Source of the DNA: Phycisphaerae bacterium
GTDB taxonomy: Bacteria; Planctomycetota; Phycisphaerae; UBA1845
Assembly: GCA_029260115.1 (NCBI GenBank)
Contig: JAJDDW010000026.1
Location: 1-64,000 of the forward strand
DNA: 64,000 nt
Direction: 5' to 3'
Shown here: in pieces, positions 36,251 to 45,612 of the stretch
Numbering within the stretch: the first letter of the stretch is position 1
Layout: every line of letters starts with the position of its first letter
Made by a program: the position numbers and the translations under genes
Notes under the pieces: model-generated
Seen by the model: only the letters and a program-made list of their open reading frames with translations
Database searches by the model: none
Told to the model about the DNA's origin: nothing

Positions 36251-36784
36251 ATGCTGAGACGTCGGTTTATGGTTATCTTTACCGCAGTATTTAGCTCGAT
36301 GGTGGCGCTGCTATTGGCTATCCCGTGCGTTCGATTTCTTTTTGCCCCATTGAATCGCCATCACAAACCGGCGGAGTTTCAGAGAGTCGCACCGCTGACA
36401 TCGCTACCGGAAGGCACACCGACGCGCATAACCATCACCGCTGATCGGCAAGATGCCTTTACGCATTACCCAAAGAGCGCCATCGGCAGCGTTTGGCTAC
36501 GCCGCCGCCATAACGCAGCCGGATTAGACGAAGTCGATGTTTGGCAGACCATCTGCCCTCATCTGGGTTGCGGGATAGAGCGTGCGGCGGATGATGGTTT
36601 TACTTGCCGGTGTCATGCGAGTGATTTTGACGCCAACGGGCAATGTTTGAGCGGGCCATCACCACGTGGCATGGACAAGCTAGAAGTTCGCCTGACCAGT
36701 GCAGAGGAAAATGAACAGGTTTGGGTAGAGGTTCGATATCAACAGTTTGAACTAGGAACCAGCCTACAACGTGCGAAAAGCTGA
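36251..36784 (+). CDS. Rieske [2Fe-2S] protein with Tat-like signal anchor
   Basis: A 177-residue protein starting MLRRRFMVIF, a twin-arginine type signal followed by one membrane helix (about 8-30). The cluster-binding boxes are CPHLGCGI and CRCHASDF, with two Cys and two His in standard spacing. Rieske proteins of this form serve in cytochrome bc1/b6f-type complexes. No cytochrome b is adjacent, so the partner is unclear. ATG 36251 follows an AGGCAGGA site and starts 4 bases after the HELLH gene. A longer frame upstream lies inside that gene and is unlikely. Confidence 0.9.
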   Translation: MLRRRFMVIFTAVFSSMVALLLAIPCVRFLFAPLNRHHKPAEFQRVAPLTSLPEGTPTRITITADRQDAFTHYPKSAIGSVWLRRRHNAAGLDEVDVWQTICPHLGCGIERAADDGFTCRCHASDFDANGQCLSGPSPRGMDKLEVRLTSAEENEQVWVEVRYQQFELGTSLQRAKS

Positions 36785-36792
36785 GACGATGA

Positions 36793-38568
36793 TTAGCGAT
36801 TGATCATCTGCATCAAGCCTTCGACCTCATGGGCCAGACGAGACGTGACGACCACTTCGTTTCCATCGCCAAGATCACTGGCCGGCTGGGCAGGCAGTTT
36901 TCGCCCTGGGGACTGATCGTTAACTAAGACACGCAACTCCGACACGCTTTCGCGGGTGCTGTCGAGTATGCCCATCATGCGTGTTCGATCCGCCTGCAGG
37001 GGAAGCGACTTGGGCAGATGAGGCAAAACTTGGTCCCGTCGCATGGTGGCCTCTTTGAGTATGCCAACCGATTGGGTCGATGTCGAATCGAGAGGAACGA
37101 TACTACGAAGGTGGCTTGTCAATCCATCTACAACGGTACGTGCCTGTATAGTTTGCGATTTAAGTTGGTCAGATACGCGCTGCGCACTACGTTCTATAGT
37201 ATGCGTCTGACTGGCGACAACACGTAATCTATCAAAGACACGACGTACCTCACCGATAACGCGTTTGAATTTCATACCAGTTTGTTTGAGATCTTCGTCC
37301 CGTCGATCGATAGCATCAGATCGTTGGTCAATAGATGCGGATAGATTCTCTGCTTTAGCCAGCAACGCGGACAGATCATGCGCCGCCTTCTGGGCGACGG
37401 CTACTATGCCACGGGTATCGTTTAATTGTTTTTCAGACTGGGCGATGCGGCAGTTTAATTCGTGTACGTCCGTATGCATTTGGCCGCGGAGGTTGGCGAT
37501 TTCTTCTTTGTTGCGATTCATTGACTCGCATAATACGTCATGTACATGATTCGATTCATTCGCGGAACCATTTTTATGGCCTTGTAAGCGACCTTCGATT
37601 TCAGCCAGTCGAATGCTCAAGGCTTCGACCCGTCCGGATGACTGATCGGGCACGTTCTCGGCAGACATGCTCGCGGGCTGCGAGACCGCTGGCTGATTCA
37701 TTGGCACTGCGTTAGAATCGCCCTCATGAGGCGATGCTGCTTCGACTGCTGGCGTAGGCTGACCAAGGGTCATTTGCTCGATAACCGTTTTCAAAAATGA
37801 AGCACTGATGGTTTTCGAGTTAGCCGCGTAGGCGCTTAACATGGCATTATCGCAAATAGTATTGATTTCGCGAGGTAAGCCACGTGAATGGTTGTATATT
37901 GGCTCCACTGCCCCGCGATCAAAAATCGTAGAGTCAGGCGCACCCACAACGCTGAGTCTGTGTTCGATATAGCCCGCCGTGTGCTGTAAAGATAATTGGC
38001 TAAGGTGAAAACTACGGAATATGCGCTGACGAAGTTGGCGCAGTTCTTGCGATTGAAAACGTTGCTGAAGCTCAGGCTGGCCGACGATCACAATTTGCAG
38101 CAACTTAGCGTCATCAGCCTCAAGGTTGCCGATGGTGCGCAACTGTTCGAACGCCTCTGTCGGCAGGTTCTGGGCTTCGTCTAGCAAGAGTACAACCGGA
38201 ACGTCTTGAGCAAATTTCGCTAGTAAAAAGTCATGGAGAACACGAACTATTTTCGTGTGGCTAGACCGGGGTTCTACCGGAAGCTCAAATTCCACGCACA
38301 CCGATTCTAATAGATCACTGGCACCGTTCACTACATGATTGATATTCGCAAAAGCAATGCGACTACCGAAATTACGCAGCATCATTCTAGATACTAGCGT
38401 TTTACCAGTGCCCACTTCACCACTTAATAACACGAAGCCCTTCCGCTCTTGCGTCGCATAAACCAGCGAGGCTAAGGCTTCTTCATGATCTGGTGTAGAG
38501 TAGAAAAAGCGCGGATCAGGTGTATTGTTAAACGGTAGTTCACGCAGTCCGAAGAATTCTGCATACAT
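36793..38568 (-). CDS. ExeA-like AAA ATPase, XrtA/PEP-CTERM EPS-associated
   Basis: A 591-residue protein. It begins MYAEFFGLRELPFNNTPDP, the hallmark of ExeA/GspA-type ATPases found in exosortase-linked EPS clusters. Walker A is GEVGTGKT (50-57), Walker B VVLLLDEAQ (125-133), and sensor motifs follow to about 265. The C-terminal half (about 310-591) is mostly coiled coil, with no peptidoglycan-binding domain visible. Its partner is unknown in general; it likely powers or gates polysaccharide assembly. The gene is divergent from the Wza/BY-kinase genes. The start has an AGGA site 8 bases upstream. Confidence 0.9.
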   Translation of the reverse strand: MYAEFFGLRELPFNNTPDPRFFYSTPDHEEALASLVYATQERKGFVLLSGEVGTGKTLVSRMMLRNFGSRIAFANINHVVNGASDLLESVCVEFELPVEPRSSHTKIVRVLHDFLLAKFAQDVPVVLLLDEAQNLPTEAFEQLRTIGNLEADDAKLLQIVIVGQPELQQRFQSQELRQLRQRIFRSFHLSQLSLQHTAGYIEHRLSVVGAPDSTIFDRGAVEPIYNHSRGLPREINTICDNAMLSAYAANSKTISASFLKTVIEQMTLGQPTPAVEAASPHEGDSNAVPMNQPAVSQPASMSAENVPDQSSGRVEALSIRLAEIEGRLQGHKNGSANESNHVHDVLCESMNRNKEEIANLRGQMHTDVHELNCRIAQSEKQLNDTRGIVAVAQKAAHDLSALLAKAENLSASIDQRSDAIDRRDEDLKQTGMKFKRVIGEVRRVFDRLRVVASQTHTIERSAQRVSDQLKSQTIQARTVVDGLTSHLRSIVPLDSTSTQSVGILKEATMRRDQVLPHLPKSLPLQADRTRMMGILDSTRESVSELRVLVNDQSPGRKLPAQPASDLGDGNEVVVTSRLAHEVEGLMQMINR

Positions 38569-38910
38569 ATCAGCGGTCCTATAGTATGAACGCCTAAGCG
38601 TCAGACCAAGACAAATCGTTATCCGCTGGAATATCGGTCCTTACGTCGGCGGTCTTGATTTACAAGGGACATATTTGCGGACGTAAACTTTATCTACCAC
38701 CATAAATAGCTCCGAAACCGATTTTCTTGCCGAAATATCCCTATAAGCAGGCAGGGAATTACGCTCCTATAATTATGTGATTCAGACCCGCTCCTCTTAA
38801 CCCGATAACGCGAGCAGGCAGATTTACCATACGGGTTATTTTGCCTAGAGCCTGGGAGCCAACAGATGGCTAGGTCACGAAATGAATAATGTTGTAGGAG
38901 TCAGTAAGCC
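38569..38910. promoter_or_regulatory. Divergent promoter region of EPS locus II
   Basis: About 340 bases between the ATPase and export-protein genes. Short sequences related to the EPS I motif appear (GCGGACGTAAA near 38673; CTCCGAAACC near 38709), but the match is loose. Nothing else is evident. Confidence 0.35.
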
Positions 38911-39678
38911 ATGCGCAAGCTTGCCCTTAGTTTCATAGCCTTGCATAGCTGCTTAACCGTCGGTTGTGCAGTTAGTAATAAAGATATGCTGCACTTCCTT
39001 CGTGAGCACGAACATGATGTATCAGCCATTGAATACCGTGTAGGCATACCAGACACACTAGGTATTAGCGCGCCGCAAATCATTGAAATCGATGGGTCGT
39101 TCCAACGAATTCAACCCGACGGCAAAATAAATTTGAGCCTTCTCGGCGAAGTCAAAGTGACGGACATGACCGCCAAAGAAATCGCGGCCAAGCTGGAAGT
39201 GCTTCTGGGACGTTACTATGTAGAACCCAAAGTGACAGTCAAATTAGCAACTTATGCCAGCAAAAAATACTACGTGCGTAGCGAAAGCGGCGCAAGTGGA
39301 TCTCGACCTTATACCGGGCGAGATACACTACTTGATGTCGTGATGAATTCGGGCATTACCTTTTTAGATTGGACTAGCCGTGTCAAGGTGACTCGGCCTG
39401 GGTATGGCGAAGAGCCGGCGCGAACGCTTCACGTCAACGTAGATAAAATGATCAAAGAAGGTGACTGGACACAAAATATTTTACTAGAGCCTAACGACAT
39501 TGTGTATATACCACCGACTCCAATTGCTTGGGTCGGACAGCGTGTGCGTGAGCTGGTGTATCCGGTTGGCCCTGCGTTGCAAGCTTATACCGCACCAGCA
39601 GATGTTATTTATGCAGACGAAGCATACAACAATGATAGAAATAATGGAGCAACGTCGCGTTCCAGAAGGCGGCGATAA
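38911..39678 (+). CDS. Wza-type polysaccharide export lipoprotein
   Basis: A 255-residue protein with a lipoprotein signal (LTVGC, Cys19). A Poly_export domain (about 42-115) contains YRVGIPDTLGISAPQ and IQPDGKINLSLLGEVKVTDMTAKEIA. An SLBB-like region follows (120-190) with GSRPYTGRDTLLDVVMNSG. Wza-type proteins form the outer membrane channel through which EPS leaves the cell. The C-terminal tail is basic (SRSRRRR). A GTAGGAG site precedes the ATG. It is the first gene of EPS II, 63 bases before the kinase. Confidence 0.93.
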   Translation: MRKLALSFIALHSCLTVGCAVSNKDMLHFLREHEHDVSAIEYRVGIPDTLGISAPQIIEIDGSFQRIQPDGKINLSLLGEVKVTDMTAKEIAAKLEVLLGRYYVEPKVTVKLATYASKKYYVRSESGASGSRPYTGRDTLLDVVMNSGITFLDWTSRVKVTRPGYGEEPARTLHVNVDKMIKEGDWTQNILLEPNDIVYIPPTPIAWVGQRVRELVYPVGPALQAYTAPADVIYADEAYNNDRNNGATSRSRRRR

Positions 39679-39741
39679 GTTTTCGTAAGTCAGCAGGCGG
39701 CGATAGTCGTGCGTTAGAATATGTAACAAGGATGTGCATTC

Positions 39742-40638
39742 ATGGGAAGAATCGCAGAAGCATTAAAGCGTGCAGAGCAGGAACGTATCGCAATGGGTAG
39801 CCAAAGCGGAGGCAAGCCCGTTGCCCCTACAAAAGCCGGCCTTGTGCCGCTAACGCCACCTATACCAACCTCTTTTCACCCAGACTCTGCGTTAGAAGCG
39901 CCCCTGACATTGGCGAAGGGATTGTCAGAGTCTTTAGTACCTTATTATGAACGATCAGCTATCATCACAGAGCAATATCGCTCTCTTCGCACGCGATTAC
40001 TAAGCCAAAACCCACATTACGAACATCGCACCATAGCCATCACCAGCGCGGTACCCAAAGAGGGAAAGAGCGTAACGTCGATGAATTTGGCTATTTCACT
40101 AGCAGAAATTCGCCACTTAAAGGTGTTGGTCGTGGATTGCGATTTTCGCCGAGGCTCGTTGGCCCGCATGATGAATCAGCCAGAATCTCCAGGGCTTGCA
40201 GAAGTGCTTCGCGGCGAGATCACTTATTCAGAAGCGATTCGCCATACGCCAATACCGAACCTCTTTCTCATTCCTGCTGGCAATACCAGTCATCGGGCAG
40301 CCACTTCGCTACTGGCATCTGCCGCGGCGAATCCAATTTTTCAGCGTATGCAAAATGAATTTCATTATACGATTGTCGACACGCCACCCGCGACAACCGT
40401 GTCAGACGTTGGCATCATTGGCCAAATGTGTAACGGTGTGATCGTTGTCATCAGGTTGAATCGAACGGATGAAACCGCAGCGAAGAGAACAGTTCGCCTA
40501 CTTCAGGTTAATAACATTCCCATCATGGGATGTTTGCTTGTTGGCAAAGATGCCGCAGGTGGGCGATTTAGTACAGGGTTTAGCAACAACTATTATCGCT
40601 ATTACAACTATTACCGTAGGGAAGAGAAATCGGAGTGA
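39742..40638 (+). CDS. CpsD/CapB-type tyrosine autokinase (BY-kinase)
   Basis: A 298-residue ATPase that phosphorylates its own tyrosines to control EPS polymerisation. It has Walker A SAVPKEGKSV (Lys109), Walker A' VLVVDCDFRRG (128-138) and Walker B TIVDTPPATTVSD. The C-terminus is a tyrosine cluster, NNYYRYYNYYRREE, with six tyrosines, the usual autophosphorylation tail. It lacks a membrane domain, so it should act with a separate Wzz-type activator. The only one in the window is at 14.8 kb. Start ATG with AAGGATG upstream. Confidence 0.95.
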   Translation: MGRIAEALKRAEQERIAMGSQSGGKPVAPTKAGLVPLTPPIPTSFHPDSALEAPLTLAKGLSESLVPYYERSAIITEQYRSLRTRLLSQNPHYEHRTIAITSAVPKEGKSVTSMNLAISLAEIRHLKVLVVDCDFRRGSLARMMNQPESPGLAEVLRGEITYSEAIRHTPIPNLFLIPAGNTSHRAATSLLASAAANPIFQRMQNEFHYTIVDTPPATTVSDVGIIGQMCNGVIVVIRLNRTDETAAKRTVRLLQVNNIPIMGCLLVGKDAAGGRFSTGFSNNYYRYYNYYRREEKSE

Positions 40639-40723
40639 GATAATTCATCCGGTCCTAGGCGATGCTAGTCGGTGCTAAGGCGTCAGATGACGTGATGCGA
40701 AATAAATATTAACTCTCGAGGGA

Positions 40724-41977
40724 TTGATAAATACTGTGATTGAAGGTCGAACCATTGTTTGTATTGCTAGCTCGTGGGATTACGATCCCACAAGCAAACA
40801 CCAGATCATGAATCTGCTTGCGCAGCGCAACCACATTGTATGGGTGAATTACCACGGTACCCGTCGGCCAATTCTCAGCAGTGCAGACGTCAAAGCAGGC
40901 TTGGGTGTATTAAAACGAATCGTTCGTGGCGTCCAACCTGTTGGACCGACGTTTAACCAAGTTACGCCGCTGGTTTTTCCAGGCGCTCGCAACCGCGTTT
41001 TACAACGACTGCATGAGCACTTGCTCGTTTCACAAATAAGACGCGCGATAAAACGCACCGTTGGCCAAACGGCACAGCCCATACAGATATGGGCGTTTGC
41101 GCCGGACGTACCCTTTTTAATTGGACGATTCAACGAAGAAGCTTTCATCTATTATTGCGTAGATGATTATACGCTGTTTGAAGGTTACGATTCCAAACGC
41201 ATACAAGCATCTGAAGACGAAATGGTCCGCCGAGCAGACTTGGTCGTCACCACATCGGAAGCATTGCTACAATGTAAATCTCGCTTGCGCAAAGATGCGG
41301 AACTGGTCCGCCATGGCGTAGATTACGATAGATTTGCCTCCGCCTGGAAACAAGAACTGCCCAGACCAAAAGACCTAGCTTCTATTGCCGGACCAATTTT
41401 CGGATTTTTCGGGCTGATCCAGTTTTGGATCGATACGTCACTCTTAGAACTGGTGGCTAAACTTCGTCCCAAGTACTCCTTCGTTTTCATCGGAGATTGT
41501 AGCATAGACGTTTCCCATCTAGCTTGTTTACCGAATGTGCATTTCCTCGGACGAAAGAAAAACCACGAACTTCCGGCGTACTGCCGTGCGTTTGACGCGG
41601 GCTTAATGCCCTTTACCCAAACAGCTATGACCGATAGCGTTAACCCTATTAAGATGTACGAATATTTAGCCGCAGGGCTGCCAGTCGTTTCCACGCCATT
41701 GCCGGAAGCCCGACGATTTTCGGATGTTATTGAACTTACCGATACACCGGAAGCCTTCGCTAAAGCCTGCGATACCGTGCTCGCTAAGGATTACGCAGGA
41801 AGACGAGAAGACATTAGCCATATGGTCAAGGGAGAATCCTGGCGATCCAAAGTGGAAACGCTATCACAATTAGTGATGCGAAAAGACGAGCCTAACCAAT
41901 TGCCAGTATCAAAAGCCGTAGCCGAGGTGATGGGTATAGAATCCGGAGTCTCTGTGCCCACAAAAACCGTTGGCTGA
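40724..41977 (+). CDS. Glycosyltransferase, GT4/TuaH-like
   Basis: A 417-residue GT-B protein of the group acting in EPS assembly. The N-terminal domain has SSWDYDPTSKHQIMNLLA and IYYCVDDYTLFEGYD. The C-terminal domain has GFFGLIQFWIDTSLL, FIGDC, PNVHFLGRKKNHELPAY and NPIKMYEYLAAGLPVVSTPLPE, the donor-binding pattern. This subgroup usually adds sugars in exosortase-linked EPS loci. The start is TTG 40724 with GAGGGA just upstream; GTG 40736 has better spacing. It follows the kinase by 85 bases in EPS II. Confidence 0.9.
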   Translation: MINTVIEGRTIVCIASSWDYDPTSKHQIMNLLAQRNHIVWVNYHGTRRPILSSADVKAGLGVLKRIVRGVQPVGPTFNQVTPLVFPGARNRVLQRLHEHLLVSQIRRAIKRTVGQTAQPIQIWAFAPDVPFLIGRFNEEAFIYYCVDDYTLFEGYDSKRIQASEDEMVRRADLVVTTSEALLQCKSRLRKDAELVRHGVDYDRFASAWKQELPRPKDLASIAGPIFGFFGLIQFWIDTSLLELVAKLRPKYSFVFIGDCSIDVSHLACLPNVHFLGRKKNHELPAYCRAFDAGLMPFTQTAMTDSVNPIKMYEYLAAGLPVVSTPLPEARRFSDVIELTDTPEAFAKACDTVLAKDYAGRREDISHMVKGESWRSKVETLSQLVMRKDEPNQLPVSKAVAEVMGIESGVSVPTKTVG

Positions 41978-42094
41978 TATGGTATTGTGGCTCCTGCAAC
42001 CGCGCCTATAATCGTGCGTCTATGATAAGTTGAACAGGCTCTCGCCCGTAACTATGATGCACGCGGTGTGAGGAATCTCGTAGGTGAATAGACC

Positions 42095-42361
42095 ATGAAA
42101 CAACTGCGACACGCACGAATGGATTTTTTGCGGACGGCGATAGGATGTATTTTTCTCGGCCTAACGGTTAGCGGATGCGGCGTAAATAACTCACCCACGC
42201 TATCCAATCGCGTAGTAGGCAGCGAAGGCCAGCTATTCACCCTCGATGAACTTCAAGTAATTGCCAGCGACTCAACCCTATCTGAACTAGAAAAACGAGA
42301 GGCGTTTCGCGAACTGGGCATCGAAGACGAAAAGATTATCGACGCCCTACTGCAACTTTAG
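42095..42361 (+). CDS. Small predicted lipoprotein
   Basis: An 88-residue protein with a basic N-terminus, a hydrophobic stretch and a lipobox LTVSGC (Cys about 28). A short acidic domain follows (LFTLDELQVIASD, ALLQL). No family is recognised. It lies 120 bases after the EPS II glycosyltransferase on the same strand and may be part of that locus. The ribosome site is weak. It is likely real given the clean lipoprotein signal. Confidence 0.65.
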   Translation: MKQLRHARMDFLRTAIGCIFLGLTVSGCGVNNSPTLSNRVVGSEGQLFTLDELQVIASDSTLSELEKREAFRELGIEDEKIIDALLQL

Positions 42362-42428
42362 TTTAGATGCCCCAGCCCCCTCGCCCCCAAGGTAGACGCC
42401 CCAGCATCAATCACCCCGCTCAAACTTA

Positions 42429-42460
42429 CGTCCTGCCCACGAAGGCGGGTATCCAGTCTC
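42429..42460. repeat. Single arm of the TCATCCCCGCG palindromic repeat family
   Basis: CGTCCTGCCCACGAAGGCGGGTATCCAGT matches the left arm of the element at 16713 (shared AGGCGGGTATCCAGTC). No second arm is visible, so it is probably a solo or decayed copy. Confidence 0.5.
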
Positions 42461-42545
42461 GTCTTGTCCCAGTTTGCGGTAGAGCATAAAAAGCTGGTAT
42501 ACTATAACGCTATAGAAAAACGATTGTCTCAAGGTTGGACATGTT

Positions 42546-43187
42546 ATGTTCACTGGTATTATTGAACGCACCGGAATCATTCGCGCATCGCGTAGCGTAA
42601 GCGGCGGGCAAAAGCTTAGCGTCGAAGTCGGCTCGATGGCGTCGGAACTGACCCTCGGCGCTAGCGTAGCTGTCAGCGGCGTGTGCCTGACCGTAAGCAA
42701 CACGACCAACGACTCCGCCGATTTTGACGTCATCAAAGAGACGCTATCCCTCACGACGCTAGGCTCCAAACGAGTCGGCGACAAAATAAACCTGGAAAGA
42801 TCACTGCGCGTGGGCGATCGATTGGATGGTCACTTCGTCCAAGGTCACGTGGATGGCCTGGCAGAAATAACCTCGGTAATTTCTTCAAGCCAAGAATGGG
42901 TCGCATGGCTGCGTCCTGAAAAAACGGTTGCTGCTTTCATAATTCCAAAGGGTTCTGTCACCATAGACGGCGTATCATTAACCATCGCAGCTGTCGATCA
43001 AGACACGTTCTCCGTGGCATTGATTCCGACCACGCTCACGTTGACCACCTTGGGCAACCTCAAATCTGGCGACAAAGTTAACATCGAAACAGACATTGTA
43101 GCCCGAACCATCGTGCACCATCTTAATCAGGTTGGCGACGCCAAAGGCATCACCCTAGGCTCCCTACGCGACGCAGGATTTGCATGA
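42546..43187 (+). CDS. ribE: Riboflavin synthase alpha subunit
   Basis: The enzyme joins two molecules of 6,7-dimethyl-8-ribityllumazine to give riboflavin. The 213-residue protein starts MFTGIIERTG and has two lumazine-binding repeats. The first carries VSGVCLTVSN with the catalytic Cys region, and the second DGVSLTIAAV. LNLERSLRVGDRLDGHFVQGHVDG lies between them. Length is normal. The pdxA start overlaps its stop by 4 bases (ATGA), a translationally coupled pair. I see no FMN riboswitch before it. Confidence 0.96.
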   Translation: MFTGIIERTGIIRASRSVSGGQKLSVEVGSMASELTLGASVAVSGVCLTVSNTTNDSADFDVIKETLSLTTLGSKRVGDKINLERSLRVGDRLDGHFVQGHVDGLAEITSVISSSQEWVAWLRPEKTVAAFIIPKGSVTIDGVSLTIAAVDQDTFSVALIPTTLTLTTLGNLKSGDKVNIETDIVARTIVHHLNQVGDAKGITLGSLRDAGFA

Positions 43188-44269
43188 ACGGTATACCTGA
43201 AAATTCATCTCCGACGCCTGCTATCATTGAGCCGCGCGTAACCATAGCCATCACCATGGGAGACCCCGCTGGTATTGGCGCAGAAGTGATCGTCAAAGCG
43301 CTAGCGGACTCAGACATCCGCAGCCTCGCACGTTTTGTAATATACGGTATTGAAGAATGCCTCGAAGCGGCGGCGGATAGTGCGGGTATTCGCCCATTCT
43401 GGTTTCGCGCTTGCCCGACAGAGCCGCTACGCATCGACACCGGTGTACTCGTAGCAGACTACAATCAATACCATGCATGCTACTGGGTACATGCCCGCCC
43501 CACTGCTTCCGGCGGAGAAGCTTCCTTGGCCTTCGTCGATGCGGCAATTGATGGCATGAAAGCTTCGATCATAGACGCGATGGTCACTGGCCCGATCAAT
43601 AAAGAAAGCTGGCATCTTTCAGGTTGCCGATTTCCCGGTCATACCGAAAAACTGGCTAAGGCATTCGATGCGAAGCGCGTGACGATGGCCTTTGTCGGCG
43701 GCGGCATGCGCTTGGCACTGGCCAGCACACATATTGGCCTATTCCAACTACGCAACTCATTCACCATAGGCCTGGTATTTCAACCGATCGATTTGCTGCA
43801 TGAAGCATTACAAAAATGGTTCGGCATCCCCCATCCGAAATTAGCTGTCGCGGGTTTAAATCCGCATGCTTCAGAAAATGGCGCGTTCGGAGATGAAGAA
43901 ACACGCATCATCACACCGGCCATTGAAATGGCCCGCAATCATGGCATGGACGTAGAAGGCCCCTTCCCGGCGGACACGCTGTTCACACCGCGACGCAGAA
44001 ACCAATTCGACGGAATCATCGCGATGTACCACGACCAAGGCTTAATCCCCATGAAAATGTTAGCCTTTGACTCAGCGGTCAATGTTACGCTGGGGCTTCC
44101 CATGCCACGAACCAGCGTCGACCACGGCACGGCTTTTGACATCGCAGGCACGGACACAGCCGACCCTACCAGCATGAAAGAGGCGATTCGACTAGCCTGC
44201 CAACTCGCTCGTCAACAACGCGAAGAAATTACCACACCAGCTATGCCAAAATCCTGTGAAACAAGCTAG
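43184..44269 (+). CDS. pdxA: 4-hydroxythreonine-4-phosphate dehydrogenase
   Basis: PdxA oxidises 4-hydroxythreonine-4-phosphate in pyridoxal phosphate synthesis. The 361-residue protein has ITMGDPAGIGAEVIVKAL at the N-terminus, GPINKESWHLSG, FPGHTEKLAKAF with the metal ligand His, AGLNPHASENGAFGDEE, MYHDQGLIPMKM and LPMPRTSVDHGTAFDIAG. These are all family signatures with metal-binding His residues. It overlaps ribE by 4 bases, so two cofactor pathways share a transcript. Confidence 0.96.
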   Translation: MNGIPENSSPTPAIIEPRVTIAITMGDPAGIGAEVIVKALADSDIRSLARFVIYGIEECLEAAADSAGIRPFWFRACPTEPLRIDTGVLVADYNQYHACYWVHARPTASGGEASLAFVDAAIDGMKASIIDAMVTGPINKESWHLSGCRFPGHTEKLAKAFDAKRVTMAFVGGGMRLALASTHIGLFQLRNSFTIGLVFQPIDLLHEALQKWFGIPHPKLAVAGLNPHASENGAFGDEETRIITPAIEMARNHGMDVEGPFPADTLFTPRRRNQFDGIIAMYHDQGLIPMKMLAFDSAVNVTLGLPMPRTSVDHGTAFDIAGTDTADPTSMKEAIRLACQLARQQREEITTPAMPKSCETS

Positions 44270-44345
44270 CGCGGCTTCACCATTTTGCAATTCTTTAGGT
44301 TGAGAAATAAGGTGTTCAAACAAGTTCTAGCTTGAAATACTTCAC

Positions 44346-44425
44346 CGTCATTCCCGCGGATACGGGAATGCAGTGGGTTGCTATAAACGACCAAAAACTA
44401 GATTCTCGCCTACGCGGGATGACAG
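44346..44425. repeat. MITE-like palindrome, second full copy
   Basis: The left arm is CGTCATTCCCGCGGATACGG and the right arm CGCCTACGCGGGATGACAG, inverted around about 25 bases. Same family as 16713-16817. It lies in the gap between convergent pdxA and pyrF. Confidence 0.65.
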
Positions 44426-44473
44426 AATAGTGCTACAACTAGAGTAATACCTTAGTAATACCCTGCAGGCACC

Positions 44474-45436
44474 TCAGGCCATCACGGATTTGATTTGACC
44501 AGCAAAATCTCGACAGGCGTGATCGATGCACGATTTCCAATCGTCGCCATGAGCACCGGCGTAAGCATCATTGGCGTAGGCGTACATAACACTACGAGAA
44601 GCGGCGACAATGGCTCCGGTTCCATCATCCTTAAAACATCGCACAACTTCGTCTACGGATCGTCCTTGAGCGCCAAACCCAGGCACCAGAAAAATACTTC
44701 TTGGCATCAACGAACGAATATATTCTGTCGAGGGTAAATCACGCGGAGAAACAACCGCGCCAATCGTGCTAAACCCAGATGCACCGATTAACTCTTCTTG
44801 ATTGGCCCAACCATCTACAAGCTTAGCCATCTTCTGGCAGACTGTATCGCCATCGGCAAACGTCAAGCCCTGAAACTGTTCTGCGGAGGGGTTACTGGTC
44901 TGCACGAGTACGAACAACCCGCGCCCGGTATCTCTAGAAACTTCGACGAATGGATCGATGCCATCTGAACCGAAATACGGATTAACCGTGATCGCATCCG
45001 GCGTAGCATTCGTGTTTGCCTCGCCAACCATCCCCCGCATCTGCGCCTGGGCATACTGGGCAGCCGTGTGCCCAATGTCAGAACGTTTGACGTCTCCAAT
45101 CACCAACAATCCAGCGTCACGAGCTAGCTTCACCAAACGATGATAGGCTGCGATGCCCGCTTCATAAAAAACTTCAAAATACGCAATGTTGATTTTGATC
45201 ACAGGAACATGTTTAGCCACGATCTCGATCAAGGCCGCGCCGTAAATTTCGATAGCCCGTACCGCAGCAGCGACATCAGTCAAGCACGTAGGCAAGCCAT
45301 CATCACCGAGGCGCAGGCCATATTCCTGAAGAATAGCAAGCGGCAGCTTTGTCAATACAGGGTCAAAACCAACACACCCAGCCGTACCCTTCTCACGCAC
45401 TGCCTGAACCAATCGATCGCCAAAATGATCGTCCAT
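44474..45436 (-). CDS. pyrF: Orotidine 5'-phosphate decarboxylase (type 2)
   Basis: PyrF makes UMP from OMP. It is about 320 residues, with GCVGFDPVLTKLP near the start, the IKINIAYFEVFYEAG substrate lysine region and the catalytic VIGDVKRSDIGHTAAQYA motif. The C-terminal part has STIGAVVSP, LVPGFGAQGRS and ASRSVMYAYAN. Size and motifs fit the longer bacterial type 2 group. The frame opens at GTG 45454, but GGAAGGG just before ATG 45436 makes that the better start. Confidence 0.95.
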   Translation of the reverse strand: MDDHFGDRLVQAVREKGTAGCVGFDPVLTKLPLAILQEYGLRLGDDGLPTCLTDVAAAVRAIEIYGAALIEIVAKHVPVIKINIAYFEVFYEAGIAAYHRLVKLARDAGLLVIGDVKRSDIGHTAAQYAQAQMRGMVGEANTNATPDAITVNPYFGSDGIDPFVEVSRDTGRGLFVLVQTSNPSAEQFQGLTFADGDTVCQKMAKLVDGWANQEELIGASGFSTIGAVVSPRDLPSTEYIRSLMPRSIFLVPGFGAQGRSVDEVVRCFKDDGTGAIVAASRSVMYAYANDAYAGAHGDDWKSCIDHACRDFAGQIKSVMA

Positions 45437-45612
45437 CTGTCTATGCCCTTCCACTGAGCGATAATCTCATTTTTCTGTCAATGCCCCCCCGACCACCGCA
45501 ATTATGCACAATATGAAGCACAATGACCTCAGAGGCAAGGGTAAGGGCCTCACCATGATGCCCCACAACTTTTATTCATACTTGCATCCACCACGTAAAC
45601 TTCCGACAATCT

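Noticed and set aside
42362-42545. FMN riboswitch before ribE
   Set aside because: The region lacks the conserved RFN-type multi-stem sequence. It holds a palindrome arm and pyrimidine-rich DNA instead.
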